A stretch of 64,000 bases of DNA from Ryuthela nishihirai (GCA_038380435.1 JAWZYU010000025.1:50476691-50540690); one strand, 5' to 3'. Positions 22,765 to 33,604 are shown, numbered from the stretch's first letter. Made by a program: numbers and translations. The notes: generated from the sequence alone by a model not told the origin.

Positions 22765-23321
22765 ATGGGAGTTGACTTAACTGGTCACAACATGCTCGTA
22801 ATCTGCATTCCTCATGTTTGAATACCACTGTGCCAGCTTTGAGATTTATCTCCGCTAAACCCCTAATTAGACTGTATAATAGTTTGGTTCTTTCTAGGGT
22901 TAGTTATGGGAGTGAAACTTGGACACTTTGTAAATAAGATAACAGGAAACTAGATGATTTTGATTCCAGATGCTTACGCAGTATCTTGGACATTAGGTGG
23001 TTCAACTTTGTAACTAATGATGAGGTTAGGCAAAGGAGTTTGCAACCTCCTTTAAGCAGCATATTGTGCAGAGAGAGACTGCGTTGGTTTGGCCATGTTG
23101 CCCGTATGAATAATTATAGATTGGCGAATAGGGTTATGAGCAGTGTGCCCGAAGGCCTCAGGAAGAGGGGGAGACCTAAGATTCGGTGGGCAGAAAATGT
23201 CAAACAGGACCTTGTTAGAATTGGTGTGCAGTGGCCAGATGCAGTAGATGTAGCTCAGGATAGACTTGCTTGGAGAACTAAATTGCACGGTCTGGTTGGA
23301 CCTCCGTAGCCGATGGCTGCT

Positions 23322-23355
<34 letters not shown>

Positions 23356-23635
23356 ACCCCACTTTATCCTCAGTCAGAAAGGAGACACCAGTGGGCTTGG
23401 AAACATGCCGCCCGTCGAATGGGTTATAGAGTCTTGTTACCTTGTGTAGGAGATGCACACTTTATGCACGTTAAAGAATACGCTGGATGGCCTTGATGAG
23501 AAATCTTAATCCACATCGTAACAAGTGTCCATGGATTCCCTTCCCCTATCCAACGCTGAGTCTTAGGGTCCTTGTGACCTGACCCTTTAGCCAATTGTGT
23601 GGACAAAATTGCTGCTCACAGGCAAAACAGCTTAA
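22765..23635 (+). mobile_element. Old SINE1 split by an RTE insertion
   Basis: The head part is at 22765-22863 (GCTCGTAATCTGCATTCC, GAGATTTATCTCCGCTAAA). It continues after the RTE at 23361-23635 (GTGGGCTTGGAAAC, GCACGTTAAAGAATACGCTGG, tail CAGGCAAAACAGC). More diverged than other copies. Confidence 0.88.
22864..23353 (+). pseudogene. RTE-type LINE, 5'-truncated 3' end
   Basis: The best-preserved RTE tail here. A YGSETWTLCK block precedes a 107-codon frame at 22986-23309 with DIRWFNFVTNDEVR, LRWFGHVARMNNYRLANR, GRPKIRWAENVKQDLVRIG and a terminal WRTKLHGLVGPP. A (GATGAT)n tail at 23321-23353 ends the element. TSD AAACCCC at 22857-22863 and 23354-23360 within the host SINE1. Such tails belong to RTE ORF2 proteins (endonuclease plus RT); only the end of the protein is present, so it is inert. 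Confidence 0.9.
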
Positions 23636-23764
23636 TCCAACTCAGTTGGAAGCACGCCAAGCTCGTAAACTGATGTTCCCAGTTGGAGCTGGCAAAATGC
23701 CTGAATTGATATTTACTATCATAACAGCACACTACCCTCAATATAAAAGAAGACATCTATGTGA

Positions 23765-24137
23765 GGGGCGGTGGTGGCTCAGTGGGTAACGCGCCAGGCT
23801 CGGTAATCTTCAGTTCCCAGATTCGAATCTCAGCTGGGCCAGCGTTGAGAATTATCTCTGCAAAACTCTCTGTCCTGCTCACGGTCAGCAGGGGACACCG
23901 ATGGACTTAGAAAAGCAGCTGTCCATCGGATGGGATGTTAAGTCTTGGCGCCGTGTGCAGGAGAGCAATACCCTGTGCGCGTTAAAGGACAAGCTGTATG
24001 ACCTTGATGGGAGACTATCATCTGTCTCGTAACAGCTGTCCAGTGGGTCTCCTCTCCCACCTTTCGGTGAGCCTTCGGGGTCTTTATGGCCTGGTCATTT
24101 AGCCCATTATATTAAAAAAAGTGCCGCTTAGAGGTAT
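23765..24137 (+). mobile_element. SINE1, diverged full-length copy
   Basis: Starts GGGGCGGTGGTGGCTCAGTG and ends GTGCCGCTTAGAGGTATAG; all blocks are present with many substitutions. Confidence 0.88.
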
Positions 24138-24139
24138 AG

Positions 24140-24320
24140 TAGATACTATTCCCTACCCAGCTCTGAACTCTTGGGGTCTTTGTGACCTGACCATTTAGCT
24201 CATTCTGTCATAAAAGTGTCACTCCGAAGAAAAAAAAAACCCTTCTAACAGCTGTCCAACACTAAGCTTTTAGAATTCATGTGGCCTGGCCATTTTTCCG
24301 TTACTTGCCAAAAACAAACG
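24140..24320 (+). mobile_element. SINE1 tail fragments in tandem
   Basis: Two further tail-like pieces follow (CTTGGGGTCTTTGTGACCTG... then AATTCATGTGGCCTGGCC), each matching the SINE1 3' section, as if the tail was repeated or re-inserted. Confidence 0.65.
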
Positions 24321-24882
24321 TTCAACCCCGTTTTAAATCAACCCAACTACTCTATTACATTAAAAACATCTTTTTAAGTGTAATAAAAAAGCAAGTAGAA
24401 ATTAGCCGAAGTATCATTGCTATTAGGACGTAGATAGGTAAAAAAAATAAAAGTCTGTCAAATCTAGTTTTTAATAGATTAAAGTCGAATTCGTGAGCGA
24501 TGTTTCTCTCCTTTCCTGAATCGGTGTGGGGGAAAAAAACAAGCAATAACCGGAGACGGGGAAGTGGTAAAAGACGAAATGGCGTGTCACTAATTGCCGA
24601 ACGCAATGCCCGTAGTCCATTACCCAGTTCACCACAGAATGTGTGGCTACCAGATGTGATTGGCATCACGTCTGCAGAGAGGCCATTGCTGACCTCTGGG
24701 TGAGAATCTCCTGGGCTGTGAAGAAAGGAGAGATTCTGCTACTCTCTACGTCATTTTGTGTGCTCTGTCTGTTCTCCTCTTTGGGAAATTATACCTCACC
24801 TAGAAAAGAAAAAACATTCTTTTCCACAGACGTGGCAAAATTGCGTCGGTGTGAGATGTTGGTGATGATCCACAAGTGAATG
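24321..24882. other. Single-copy DNA, nothing recognised
   Basis: GC is higher at 24500-24720. Short overlapping open frames have no motif I recognise. Confidence 0.45.
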
Positions 24883-25102
24883 TACAGTCGCTCAAAAAAG
24901 TATCCGAACACTACGGTTGATTACAGAATTCAGAAAAAATATCTGGCAACGTTTTTTTTTTAGAAATTAGTGATTTGGCAACCTTTGTGTCACGTGACAC
25001 GAAGGTTGCCAGATCACAGATTTCTAAAAAAATCGTTGCCAGATATTGTTTCTGAATTCTGTAATCAACCATATTGTTCGGATACTTCTTTGAGCGACTG
25101 TA
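24883..25102. mobile_element. Palindromic Tc1-type MITE, full copy
   Basis: TIRs TACAGTCGCTCAAAAAAGTA and its inverse at 25080-25102. The arms are long and end in a central CGTGTCACGTGACACG palindrome. TA target site typical of Tc1/mariner. Confidence 0.92.
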
Positions 25103-25164
25103 GGTGGTGATATTATTTTGATACTAGATCGTGTGGGCTCACTCACGGAAATATTGAGCGTGTG

Positions 25165-25265
25165 CAGTTACCGTTCACAGGAAACTGGAGTGTGTGCAGT
25201 TACTGCACACGCTCTAGTTTGCTGTGAACGGTAACTGGAGCGTGTACAGTTGCTGTACACGCTCC
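25165..25265. repeat. Nested hairpin cluster between MITE copies
   Basis: Outer perfect arms CAGTTACCGTTCACAG (25165-25180) and CTGTGAACGGTAACTG (25222-25237) enclose an inner hairpin at 25188-25214 (GAGTGTGTGCAG/CTGCACACGCTC). Next to it is another at 25237-25265 (GGAGCGTGTACAG/CTGTACACGCTCC). Confidence 0.85.
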
Positions 25266-25267
25266 AG

Positions 25268-25402
25268 ATATTTGTCCTGAATTCTGTAATCACGTGACAC
25301 GAAGGTTGCCAGATCACAGATTTCTAAAAAAATCGTTGCCAGATATTTTTTCTGAATTCTGTAATCAACCGTAGTGTTCGGATACTTTTTTGAGCGACTG
25401 TA
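25268..25402. mobile_element. Palindromic Tc1-type MITE, right part
   Basis: From GTCCTGAATTCTGTAATCACG through GTTCGGATACTTTTTTGAGC and GACTGTA. Most of the left arm is lost; the hairpin cluster lies just left. Confidence 0.8.
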
Positions 25403-26213
25403 CCACCACAATTTACGCTTGACTGACATTAAATTGGATTGGTCATAATCTCCAAAGACAAGGAAAAATGGAGCAGAAGTATAATACTCAGGGAATTATT
25501 TCGGGGGGGGGGGAGAGGCAAGCCCCTTTTCGGAATGCTAGTAAAGTTCATGGAGGCAAAATATTAAATTTATGCATCTTTCATGCATTTTTCAAGGAAG
25601 TTTTAAAGACCTCAAAAAAAGAAGATGGAAATGCTCCAGTGGAATTCCATCCCCCACCACATACCATACAAAAAACACACACAATTTTTCTTTATATCCT
25701 GGCCTAATCGCGATCACTATAGACTGTAATTTATGGAACTTTTAGATTATAATTTTATCGTCGAGAAAGCCAACTTACAGGAAGTAGGAATAAGAGTGGA
25801 TATCGTGTTCGACTTTTAACAATTCCTAGCGAGTATAATTATTATAATATGTTGCTGAAGTATGAAATATCAAAGTTTATCTATTAAAGGTAGCAGCAAC
25901 ATTATTCTCGATTTTAAAGGAACATTTTTGAAAATCGAGACTTCCATACACTTAATCGAGATTTCGAATTTGTGTCCAGTAACATTTCTACCTTAAAAAG
26001 ACATTCTCAAAGTTAGGCAGCGTTGAATACGAATGCAAGTGTTACTCACCAACGGTAACATAGGTTTTTTTTTTCTTTATAAAACTGTATTTTTAAATTC
26101 TGAAGCTTAGCATTTAAAATTTGTTAACCTTGCGATAACATGGAAGGCTCATTTCATTCTCCCAAGTCAAAGTGAATTGCCTTTTTGAAAGGTATTCCAT
26201 ATAAACACACAGA
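25403..26213. other. Single-copy DNA with a G run
   Basis: A poly-G tract lies at 25503-25512. Segment 25560-25620 (ATTAAATTTATGCATC..TTTTTCAAGGAAG) weakly resembles 17205-17250. No gene recognised. Confidence 0.4.
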
Positions 26214-26223
26214 CCCTTGAAAT

Positions 26224-26598
26224 ATGGGGGTGGCTTAGTCGGTAGCGCGCCAGGCTCGTAATCTGTAGTTCCCCGGTTCGAGTCCCAGCTGTGTCAGCGT
26301 TGAGATTTATCTCCGCAAAATTCCCCGCCCTGCTCTAGGTCACTAGGAGACACCGATGGGCTTGGAAAGGCCGCCGTCCGTCGGATGGGACGTTAAGCCG
26401 TGGCCCCGTGTGTGGGAGAGCCATACCCTGTGCACGTTAAAGAACACTCTGGATGGCCTTGACGGGAGGCTACCATCTGTCTCCCAACAGCTGTTCCAGT
26501 GGGTCCCCTCCCCAACTTTCTCTGAACCTTCTGGGTCTTTGTGGCCTGGTAATTTAGCCCATGGTGTGCAAAAAAGTGCAGCTCAGAGGTAAAAACAA
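26224..26598 (+). mobile_element. SINE1, full-length copy
   Basis: TSD CCCTTGAAAT at 26214-26223 and 26599-26608. The first bases of the head are altered (ATGGGGGTGGCTTAGTCGG). Confidence 0.92.
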
Positions 26599-26703
26599 CC
26601 CTTGAAATGTCACCACGAGCCACAGCAGTACCACTGGGCCACCAGAGGGAATAGTTCGTTGTTGTTTTACATTTGGTAAAATTAACGATATCAGTTAATA
26701 CAA

Positions 26704-27081
26704 GGGGCGAGGGTGGTTCAGTCGAATGCGCGCCAGGCTCGTAATATGTAGTTCCCAAGTTAGAGTCCCAGCTGGGTCAACGTTTAGATTTATATGCGCA
26801 AAATTTCTCGCCTTGCCCACGGTCAGTAGGGTACACCGATGGGATTGGAAAGGTCACCGTCCGTCGGATGGGACGTTGAGCCTTGGCACCGTGTGCGGGA
26901 GAGCCATAACCTGTGCACATTAAAGAACACGCTTGATAGCCTTGACGGGAGGCTACCATCTGTCTCCCAACAGTTATTCCAGTGCGTCCCCAACCTTCTC
27001 TGAGCCTTCGGGGTCCATGTGACCTGGCCATTTAGCCCATGGTGTGCAAAAAAAGTGCCGCTCAGAGGTAAAAAAAACCCA
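26704..27081 (+). mobile_element. SINE1, full-length, somewhat diverged
   Basis: GGGGCGAGGGTGGTTCAGTC head through GCTCAGAGGTAAAAAAAACCC tail. The central domain is intact; the B-box region reads AAGTTAGAGTCCC. Confidence 0.9.
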
Positions 27082-28231
27082 AAGCCTCCAGATTTCTACT
27101 TTTATCAGCTTTGTGGAGTTCCAGTTATTCATCCGTCTATGTGAATTTTATTCCGAAATTCAGACACATGGCAAAAAAATGGCATGAATAATCGAGTTGC
27201 TAATGCACAAAAATAACTTTAGACATAAAAGTTTAAAGAATTCATTCTAATACTCCAATCTTTTTTGTCCTGTAATGTGACCTAACATCGTCTTCAAATC
27301 TAGTCTACAAACCTATTGGTTTCCTGTATCAGTTTAACAGCGGCCGCCATCACAAATATCGGAGTGAATCATTCCAACTCGCTATCTTATGAGGTAAACA
27401 AGCCGGAAACACAGATAGCAGACCGCCACGTAATGTAACAAGTTCGCAGACTTCTTCCAAAAGTAGATAAACGCTACACCCCAAAAAAGAAGGAAACTAA
27501 GAGAAAAAAGAGCTTAAAACTTCTCTTTCCCGGCAAAGTGCCAAGTAAGCGAGTGGACCACCAGATTCCTACCTTCATCAACGTCGTGGAGTTCCAGTTA
27601 CTCATCGGCGTGTGCGAATCGGGAACAAAGACAACCACACCTTTAGAGTTTGGGGACAGCAATGCCTTGACTCCGTCCGCTTCTCTATCGCGTTTTCGTT
27701 CGCATTCGGCGGCAAAGAGAGAGTCTTCTATCGGGGAAGGAAAAGCAGCTATCTCGCAGACACGCCCCGCCGCTTCCGACCGACGTCGGGCGGGTGAAGG
27801 AAGTTGAATCAATCTCTCATTTGCCCGGAGTTTTTAAAGCGGAAATTTAAATTGAGCGTTTCTCTGTGATGTAACTTCACGACCCATCAGGCCTTGGGTC
27901 GGCAAAGCCGCTCGCTGGATGCTTGTGACGTTTTCCAACTTAGCTTGGGGGAAGAGAAAAGCAACGTTGGTTTTTTCTTTCCAGAGTTGGTGACGCTCTT
28001 TTCGGTTTCTTCATTTAATTGATCATCTACGTTATTAACTTTTCTTCCAATGTCGCGACATGTCGCTTTGCTTTCTCGCTCTCGCACGTATGAAAACGAA
28101 ATCCTCGTGTCGAGTTTGGATTTTAATTAGTTGTTCATCCATCTGTTAAGAAGAAATATGTACCTTGACCAATATTTTTCACAATGTTCCTGTTGAGGAA
28201 AAGGACACGGACAGATAAGTTGCATTTGGAT
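27082..28231. other. GC-richer single-copy DNA
   Basis: 27330-27960 is richer in GC (contains GCGGCCGC at 27341). Overlapping frames of about 90-110 codons occur on both strands without any recognised domain, so I do not call a gene. It could be a promoter or a conserved non-coding stretch. Confidence 0.35.
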
Positions 28232-28541
28232 GTTGGGTTGTTGGGTTGTTTTACCTCTGAGCGGCACTTTTTTGCACACCATGGGCTAAATGGCCAGGTC
28301 ACAAGGCCCCTGAAGGCTCAGAGAAGGTTGGGGGAGGGGACCACTGGAACAGCTGTTGGGAGACAGATGGTAGCCTCCCGTCAAGGCCATCCAGCGTGTT
28401 CTTTAACGTGCACAGGGTATGGCTCTCCCGTACACGGGGCCACGGCTTAACGTCCCATCCGACGGACGGCGGCCTTTCCAAGCCCATCGGTGTCCCCTAC
28501 TGACCATGGGCAGGGCGGGGAATTTTGCGGAGATAAATCTC
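28232..28541 (-). mobile_element. SINE1, 5'-truncated
   Basis: Tail at the left. The copy stops at GCGGAGATAAATCTC, so the tRNA head is missing. Confidence 0.92.
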
Positions 28542-29591
28542 TATACGAGGGGGAATTTCAGTGAATCGTTTTAGCACGGCAAGCAACAAGCATTTAGAAT
28601 GAAAGCCCGATTGCAAGTTTGTTTAAACTAACTCTTCAGATGCACGTTTCTCCATAGATTCATAAAACTCTCATTATGTATTCTTTGCTTTCTCTCTCAC
28701 AAGATAATTAAAGTTCAAACACTAATACATCTTCCCTATGTGTATCTTTCTAATAAACCATACGACCAAAGTAAATAAATCTCAAGCATCATCTGCATCA
28801 GATCTGATTCCATATATCTGCTTACGAAGAAAATCTCACAATAGCCTGAAATGGACAGTACTTTACCTACGACACAGCATGTGACTAGGTCGTTTAGTCA
28901 AATTACATGCATAAACGAAAATTAGAAAAACAACGAAATGGTTGGTAAATTCAATGAGAATCACTAAAATGTAAAGGGTGTTGGAATATCTGTAAATGCA
29001 CACACATTTCAGTGGATAGGTGAACATTTTCACAATTCTTTGGAAGTGGAAGACACAAAAACTGTAAAATATACTGTGACGAGAGAGAAAGTATAAAAAT
29101 GCAGTGGGGTGGCTGTAAAAATCGCTTCAAAACAACAAATTACAGCGCAAATACTGTAAGATAAAAAAAGACTATTAACAAGCGCCATCTAGTGTGTAAA
29201 ATAAGTGAACCTAAGGAGTAACTGATAAAAGTCACTCTTTAGCGGAAGAAGTAATACAAGAAAAATCATAAAATATTAAGGTGCCACGCTAGTAAATCAC
29301 GGTCCATTGCGTACACACGGATGGATGAATATCACAAAATTCTTTGCATATAGAAAACATCAGTAAAGAACCACAGAAGTTTGGAAATTTAAAATCTCAA
29401 AACTCACTGTTTATAAGAAAACAACAATATTTTCAGTATTTCCATTAAAAGTTGGGCCCCAGAATCGAGACCTAACTTTGCATTCTCGTAACGTAAGCTC
29501 TCTCGACGGTTATTCCAAGGCGCTATCTCTTTTCAGAGTTCCTGGTCCCCTGGTACGTTAACCATTCATTGGTACGTTAACCATTCCTGGT
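28542..29591. other. AT-rich single-copy DNA
   Basis: No gene or family recognised. A GCGCCATCTAGTG motif at 29184 recurs at the ends of the duplicated blocks further right. Confidence 0.45.
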
Positions 29592-30472
29592 ATGGTTTAA
29601 CCATTCATTTTTTAAGTATTAGGACGTTCATGTTACAATTTCTTGCAATAACGTTCATAGCTAGTGAAGATACAAGTCTGCAACATTCACACTTCTGTGT
29701 AAGCACGCGAATATTACATTTTAGCTGTTTGTGAACCGAACATTCAGTTGAAAAGAATATTAAAAACATAGGATGAACTCATGGATGCATAAAACGTGTC
29801 TCCTTCTTCTGTCTCTTCATATCTATATACTATTCTTACGAGTACAAAAGATAGAACTTTCGAAGGAAGATGACCAGTGCAACAGTTAAAAAAAGTGATT
29901 TTCAGCGTTTCGGGCATTTAACCAGCGCCATCTATCAGGTAGAGGAATCCTGAAAACTAAGTAACAATACTAGAAAAATCACTGTCCATAACATTAATAT
30001 TCATGTATTTCAAACTATTTTCTTGTTACGAGGCATCTGACAGAAAATGTAAGCATTCATCCCCACAAAACAGAAAAGACAGAGGGCGCTAAGTGTCGGC
30101 TTGAAAAACAGCAAGAAGGTTAGTAACCATGGTTTAACCATTCATTTTTTAAGTATTAGGACGTTCATGTTACAATTTCTTGCAACAACGTTCATAGCTA
30201 GTGAAGATACAAGTCTGCAGCATTCACTCTTCTGTGTAAGCATGTGAATATTACATTTCAGCTGTATGTGAACCAAACATTCACTTGAGAAGAATATTTA
30301 AAAACATAAGTGTGAACTCATGGATACATAAAACGTGTCTCCTTCTTGTTTCTCTTCATATCTATATACTCTTCCTACGAGCACAAAAGATAGAACTTTC
30401 GAAGGAAGATGAAGCATGTATCAGTTTAAAAAAATGATTTTCTGTGTTTTGGACGTTTAACCAGCGCCATCT
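29592..30472. repeat. Direct duplication of a 343-bp block
   Basis: 29592-29934 and 30129-30472 align along their whole length, starting ATGGTTTAACCATTC and ending ACCAGCGCCATCTA, with roughly 90% identity by eye. The 194 bp between them include CAGAGGGCGCTAAG, an inverse form of the end motif. Confidence 0.9.
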
Positions 30473-30499
30473 AGTGAGAAATATGTTGACTATCCGATT

Positions 30500-30599
30500 C
30501 GAGTAAACGTAAGACAACAGCTGTTGTCTTACGTTTACTCGATCAGAGAAACCGTACATAAGACAGCTGGCAGTTGTCTTATGTACGGTTTCTCTGATC
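30500..30599. repeat. Two adjacent palindromes
   Basis: 30500-30541 is a perfect 42-bp palindrome with no spacer (CGAGTAAACGTAAGACAACAG and its complement). Sharing its last base, 30541-30599 is a hairpin with 25-bp perfect arms (from GATCAGAGAAACCGTAC) and a 9-bp loop. Both would extrude as cruciforms. Confidence 0.97.
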
Positions 30600-30947
30600 T
30601 GATGCAAGGTATATTCATTTTTATGTGGTGTATGGTGTTATACATAAGTGTATGCGTACATCCATGCGATGGAATAAGTTTTTCTCATATTGTGTCACGC
30701 ACTTGTTTTCGTCTCTGTAATGTGTTAATTGTATGTGCGTGCGTGTGTTGCGTTGCGTGTGTCAGTGTGCTTTCATGTTTGTTACTGTGAATCGGATGTG
30801 TGTGAATGTGTGGGTGTTTCTATGAATCGTGTGTTCAAACATGTTATCACTTGCTTCCTACAGAAGAAGCTAACAATTTACAAACCTCAACAGATTGGCA
30901 TTATAGCTCTATTAGGAAATCTCATCGAAAAGTCACTAAACAGATGG

Positions 30948-31015
30948 TCGGTGACGTCATAGGGGGGCGTGGTCAGTGACGTCATAGGGGGAAGCACAGT
31001 GCTTGGGGGGCTGGG
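30948..31015 (+). promoter_or_regulatory. CRE-containing module, copy 2, upstream of ORF1
   Basis: Two TGACGTCA palindromes at 30952-30959 and 30977-30984 with GGGGGGCGTGG between them, then GGAAGCACAGTGCTTGGGG. It matches 4372-4450 inverted. Its place just upstream of the gag-like reading frame suggests an internal LINE promoter; this is inferred. Confidence 0.6.
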
Positions 31016-31305
31016 TTGCGAACTCACTACTGAGCTCATTGCTGCCACCAGTGTTGATATTACGGATCATTCACCTATTGAAGATAATGACAAAAGCAAG
31101 TTAAATTAGAGTGGTTTCAAACCTGTTAAAAAGGGATGCAAAAGGCCCTTAAATATAGATATCACTAGTCAAAACAAGGTATTCCTTACTCTTTAACCAG
31201 TGTGCTTCAGAGGAAGAATATGACATAAGTGACAACATAGGAACATCCTCACAAACACAGAAAGTTTCCTCGCTTCAGAAAAAAGACAAAATACCACCAA
31301 TAGTT

Positions 31306-32304
31306 TTGAGGCAACTTAGAAATTGGCTGAACACTCATAAAAAGATGGTTACATTCGCTGTGGAAGCATTTACAGCAAAAAAATCTGGTGAGACAATTAG
31401 AGTCCAAACGAAATGTAACCAAGACCATAGAAGTTTCATAAACTTCTTTGATAAAGAAAAGTTTACTTTTCATACATACCAGCTGAGGTCAGAAAAGAAC
31501 TTAAAGGTGATCATCAAGAACATTCCTGATGACATCACCTGTGAAGAATTGGCTCAGGAATTGTCCGAAATGTGCTTCATGACCCTTAAAGTTTCTCAAC
31601 TTAAGAAATACAGGGAGAAGACTCCCTTACCTATATTTCTCATTGAGTTCGCAAAAACAGATGCCAACACACAGATCTTCAAGCTGACAGATCTTTTCCA
31701 CCTAAAGATCACTGTTGAGTCCTTTCAAAGAAGGAAAGGATCAACACAATGTCACAAATGCCAACGTTATGGGCACACTAATGGTAACTGCTTCAACACC
31801 CTTAGATGTGTCAAATGCACTGGCAACCATCTTAATACTACGTGTGCCAGGACACGCAAGGATGGTTCATCGACCTGTACTAATTGCGGGAAAGAGCACA
31901 TGGCCAATTACAGAGGCTGTGAGCTCTTTCCCAAACTTCCCAATAAAGGAGTACCTTTGGAAAAACCCAAGAAAGGTAAAAATAAGGTATCCCAATATGC
32001 ACAACCCAATAAGACCTACGCACAAGCTACCAGACTTCCTGAAGAGATTCCAGGAAAATCTAACACTGCTCCACCAGATACTAAGCTTTCAGGAAAAGGG
32101 AAGGCCAAAGTTAACGTACCAAGTAAAAAGAGCAAAGCAAATGAGGAGGAAACGTTAGATTTTGCTAATAAAGTTAAAGATATCCTGGAATTCTTCAAGA
32201 AATTGAATTTGGGTAATATATTGCTCAAAGTTAAAACATTTGTCTTAAATTTCAGATGGATAAGGATTGGACTGAGAGAATTTCGTAGGCATCCAATACT
32301 TTGA
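31306..32304 (+). CDS. gag-like ORF1 of a Jockey-type LINE
   Basis: An open frame of 332 codons from the first ATG; the same frame is open upstream to about 31167 without an ATG, so the true start may lie further 5' beyond a frameshift. Residues 60-140 resemble the PRE_C2HC region of Jockey/X-element ORF1 (NLKVIIKNIPDDITCEELAQ). Three CCHC-type knuckles follow: CHKCQRYGHTNGNC (about 147-160), CVKCTGNHLNTTC (167-179) and CTNCGKEHMANYRGC (188-202). After that comes a lysine-rich tail (VPSKKSKANEEETLDFANKV). Such proteins bind the element RNA. No endonuclease or RT frame follows, so the copy lacks ORF2 or is a gag-only derivative. The tail of about 20 residues after KVKTFVLNF may be past a frameshift. 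Confidence 0.85.
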   Translation: MRQLRNWLNTHKKMVTFAVEAFTAKKSGETIRVQTKCNQDHRSFINFFDKEKFTFHTYQLRSEKNLKVIIKNIPDDITCEELAQELSEMCFMTLKVSQLKKYREKTPLPIFLIEFAKTDANTQIFKLTDLFHLKITVESFQRRKGSTQCHKCQRYGHTNGNCFNTLRCVKCTGNHLNTTCARTRKDGSSTCTNCGKEHMANYRGCELFPKLPNKGVPLEKPKKGKNKVSQYAQPNKTYAQATRLPEEIPGKSNTAPPDTKLSGKGKAKVNVPSKKSKANEEETLDFANKVKDILEFFKKLNLGNILLKVKTFVLNFRWIRIGLREFRRHPIL

Positions 32305-32953
32305 TTTTGTTGCATCTCTCTTGGACGGTTAAGTGACCCGGTCTAAAGATTCTTGATCTATTACGATCCCTTGGTTTTTTCCAATTCAAGCGTCCAAAGA
32401 TTTGTGTTTGAAGCTCGCTTGTTTTACTTTTAGTTGTGCCTTTTTTAGCAAATTTGTTTTGCCCTTGTGGCCCCTTTCGGCTTTATGTGTATTAACGTTT
32501 GCCAATCAGGCACTATTCTAGACTTCGAGATATAAGCTCTAGGCTTGGAGCTCATAATATTAATTAAAGATATCCGATATCAACTCCCATAGACCCCAAG
32601 ATTGTAATGAAACAATCGCAACGCTTCTATTTGCAAAGCCACGAAGCTAAAAATAGCCAGCCAAGAAAATAAAACTCTATAATCACGGATGATATCGAAT
32701 CGAAGACATACGTACCATGAATTAGGAGACTTCAAAACGTTAAGTGTTGCTACTAAAACGTTTTGTTAAAGTCTGATACTAGAATTCCATTTAAATCAAA
32801 TATCCAACGCAGTGTTATGTTATTATATTCAATTTGTTTCGTATTATAGATTAACTAATTTAGCAGCATTTTTCAGCCATTATTTCAACACTTCTCAGAA
32901 CTCAATAAAGAGTAGCATTTCGGTAACTTTTATAATGTTAAATACTGAGATTT
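32305..32953. other. Region after ORF1, no ORF2
   Basis: Stops in every frame; no RT or endonuclease motif seen. It could be the 3' UTR of a gag-only element, but I cannot identify its end. Confidence 0.45.
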
Positions 32954-33112
32954 CTGGATGGCCTTGACGGGAGGCTACCATCTGTCTCCCAACAGCTGTT
33001 CCAGTGGGTCTCCTCCCCCAACCTTCTCTGAGCCTTCGGGGTCCATGTGACCTGGCCATTTAGCCTATGGTGTGCAAAAAAGTGCCGCTCAGAGGTAAAA
33101 CAACCCAACCCA
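32954..33112 (+). mobile_element. SINE1, 3' part
   Basis: Starts inside the central domain (CTGGATGGCCTTGACGGG) and ends AAAACAACCCAACCC. Confidence 0.9.
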
Positions 33113-33440
33113 AAGCCATTTAGCCTATGGTGTGCAAAAACGTGCCGCTCAGAGGTAAAACAACCCAACAACAACCCTTTTTCCAACCTTCTCTGAGTCT
33201 TTGCAACCTGGCTCTTTAGTTCATTGTGTTTAAAAACGGAAGAGCCTCCCATCAAAACCATCCGGCCCGTTAAAGGCACACTGAATTGCCTTGACGAGAG
33301 GCTTCCATCTGTCTCCTAACAGCTATTCAGTGGTTCCTTTCTCAAACTTTATCTGAACCCTATGGGTCCTTGTGGCCTGGCCATTTAGCCCATTATGTGC
33401 GAACAAATTTCTTGCTGAGAGTTAAAACAATTTAACAACT
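33113..33440 (+). mobile_element. Tandem SINE1 tail fragments
   Basis: A second tail (GCCATTTAGCCTATGGTGTG..) follows at 33114-33175 and repeats the preceding tail nearly exactly. Two more diverged pieces follow up to AGTTAAAACAATTTAAC. Confidence 0.75.
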
Positions 33441-33604
33441 TAAATCAGGTGCTTTACGAACTTTTTCAGCAGCTGAAACCTTTTTCAAATTAAAAACAAT
33501 TTAATTTTAGAAATTTCTAAAATTGTGCACAAAAACAAGCGCGTAAAATGGAAACATTTTGTTACAGTCAAACTGACGGGGAGTAGCGCTCCAGGTAGCG
33601 CTAC

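Noticed and set aside
27474..27812. A GC-rich coding exon on either strand
   Set aside because: Equal open frames on both strands, as expected from GC content; no motif recognised.
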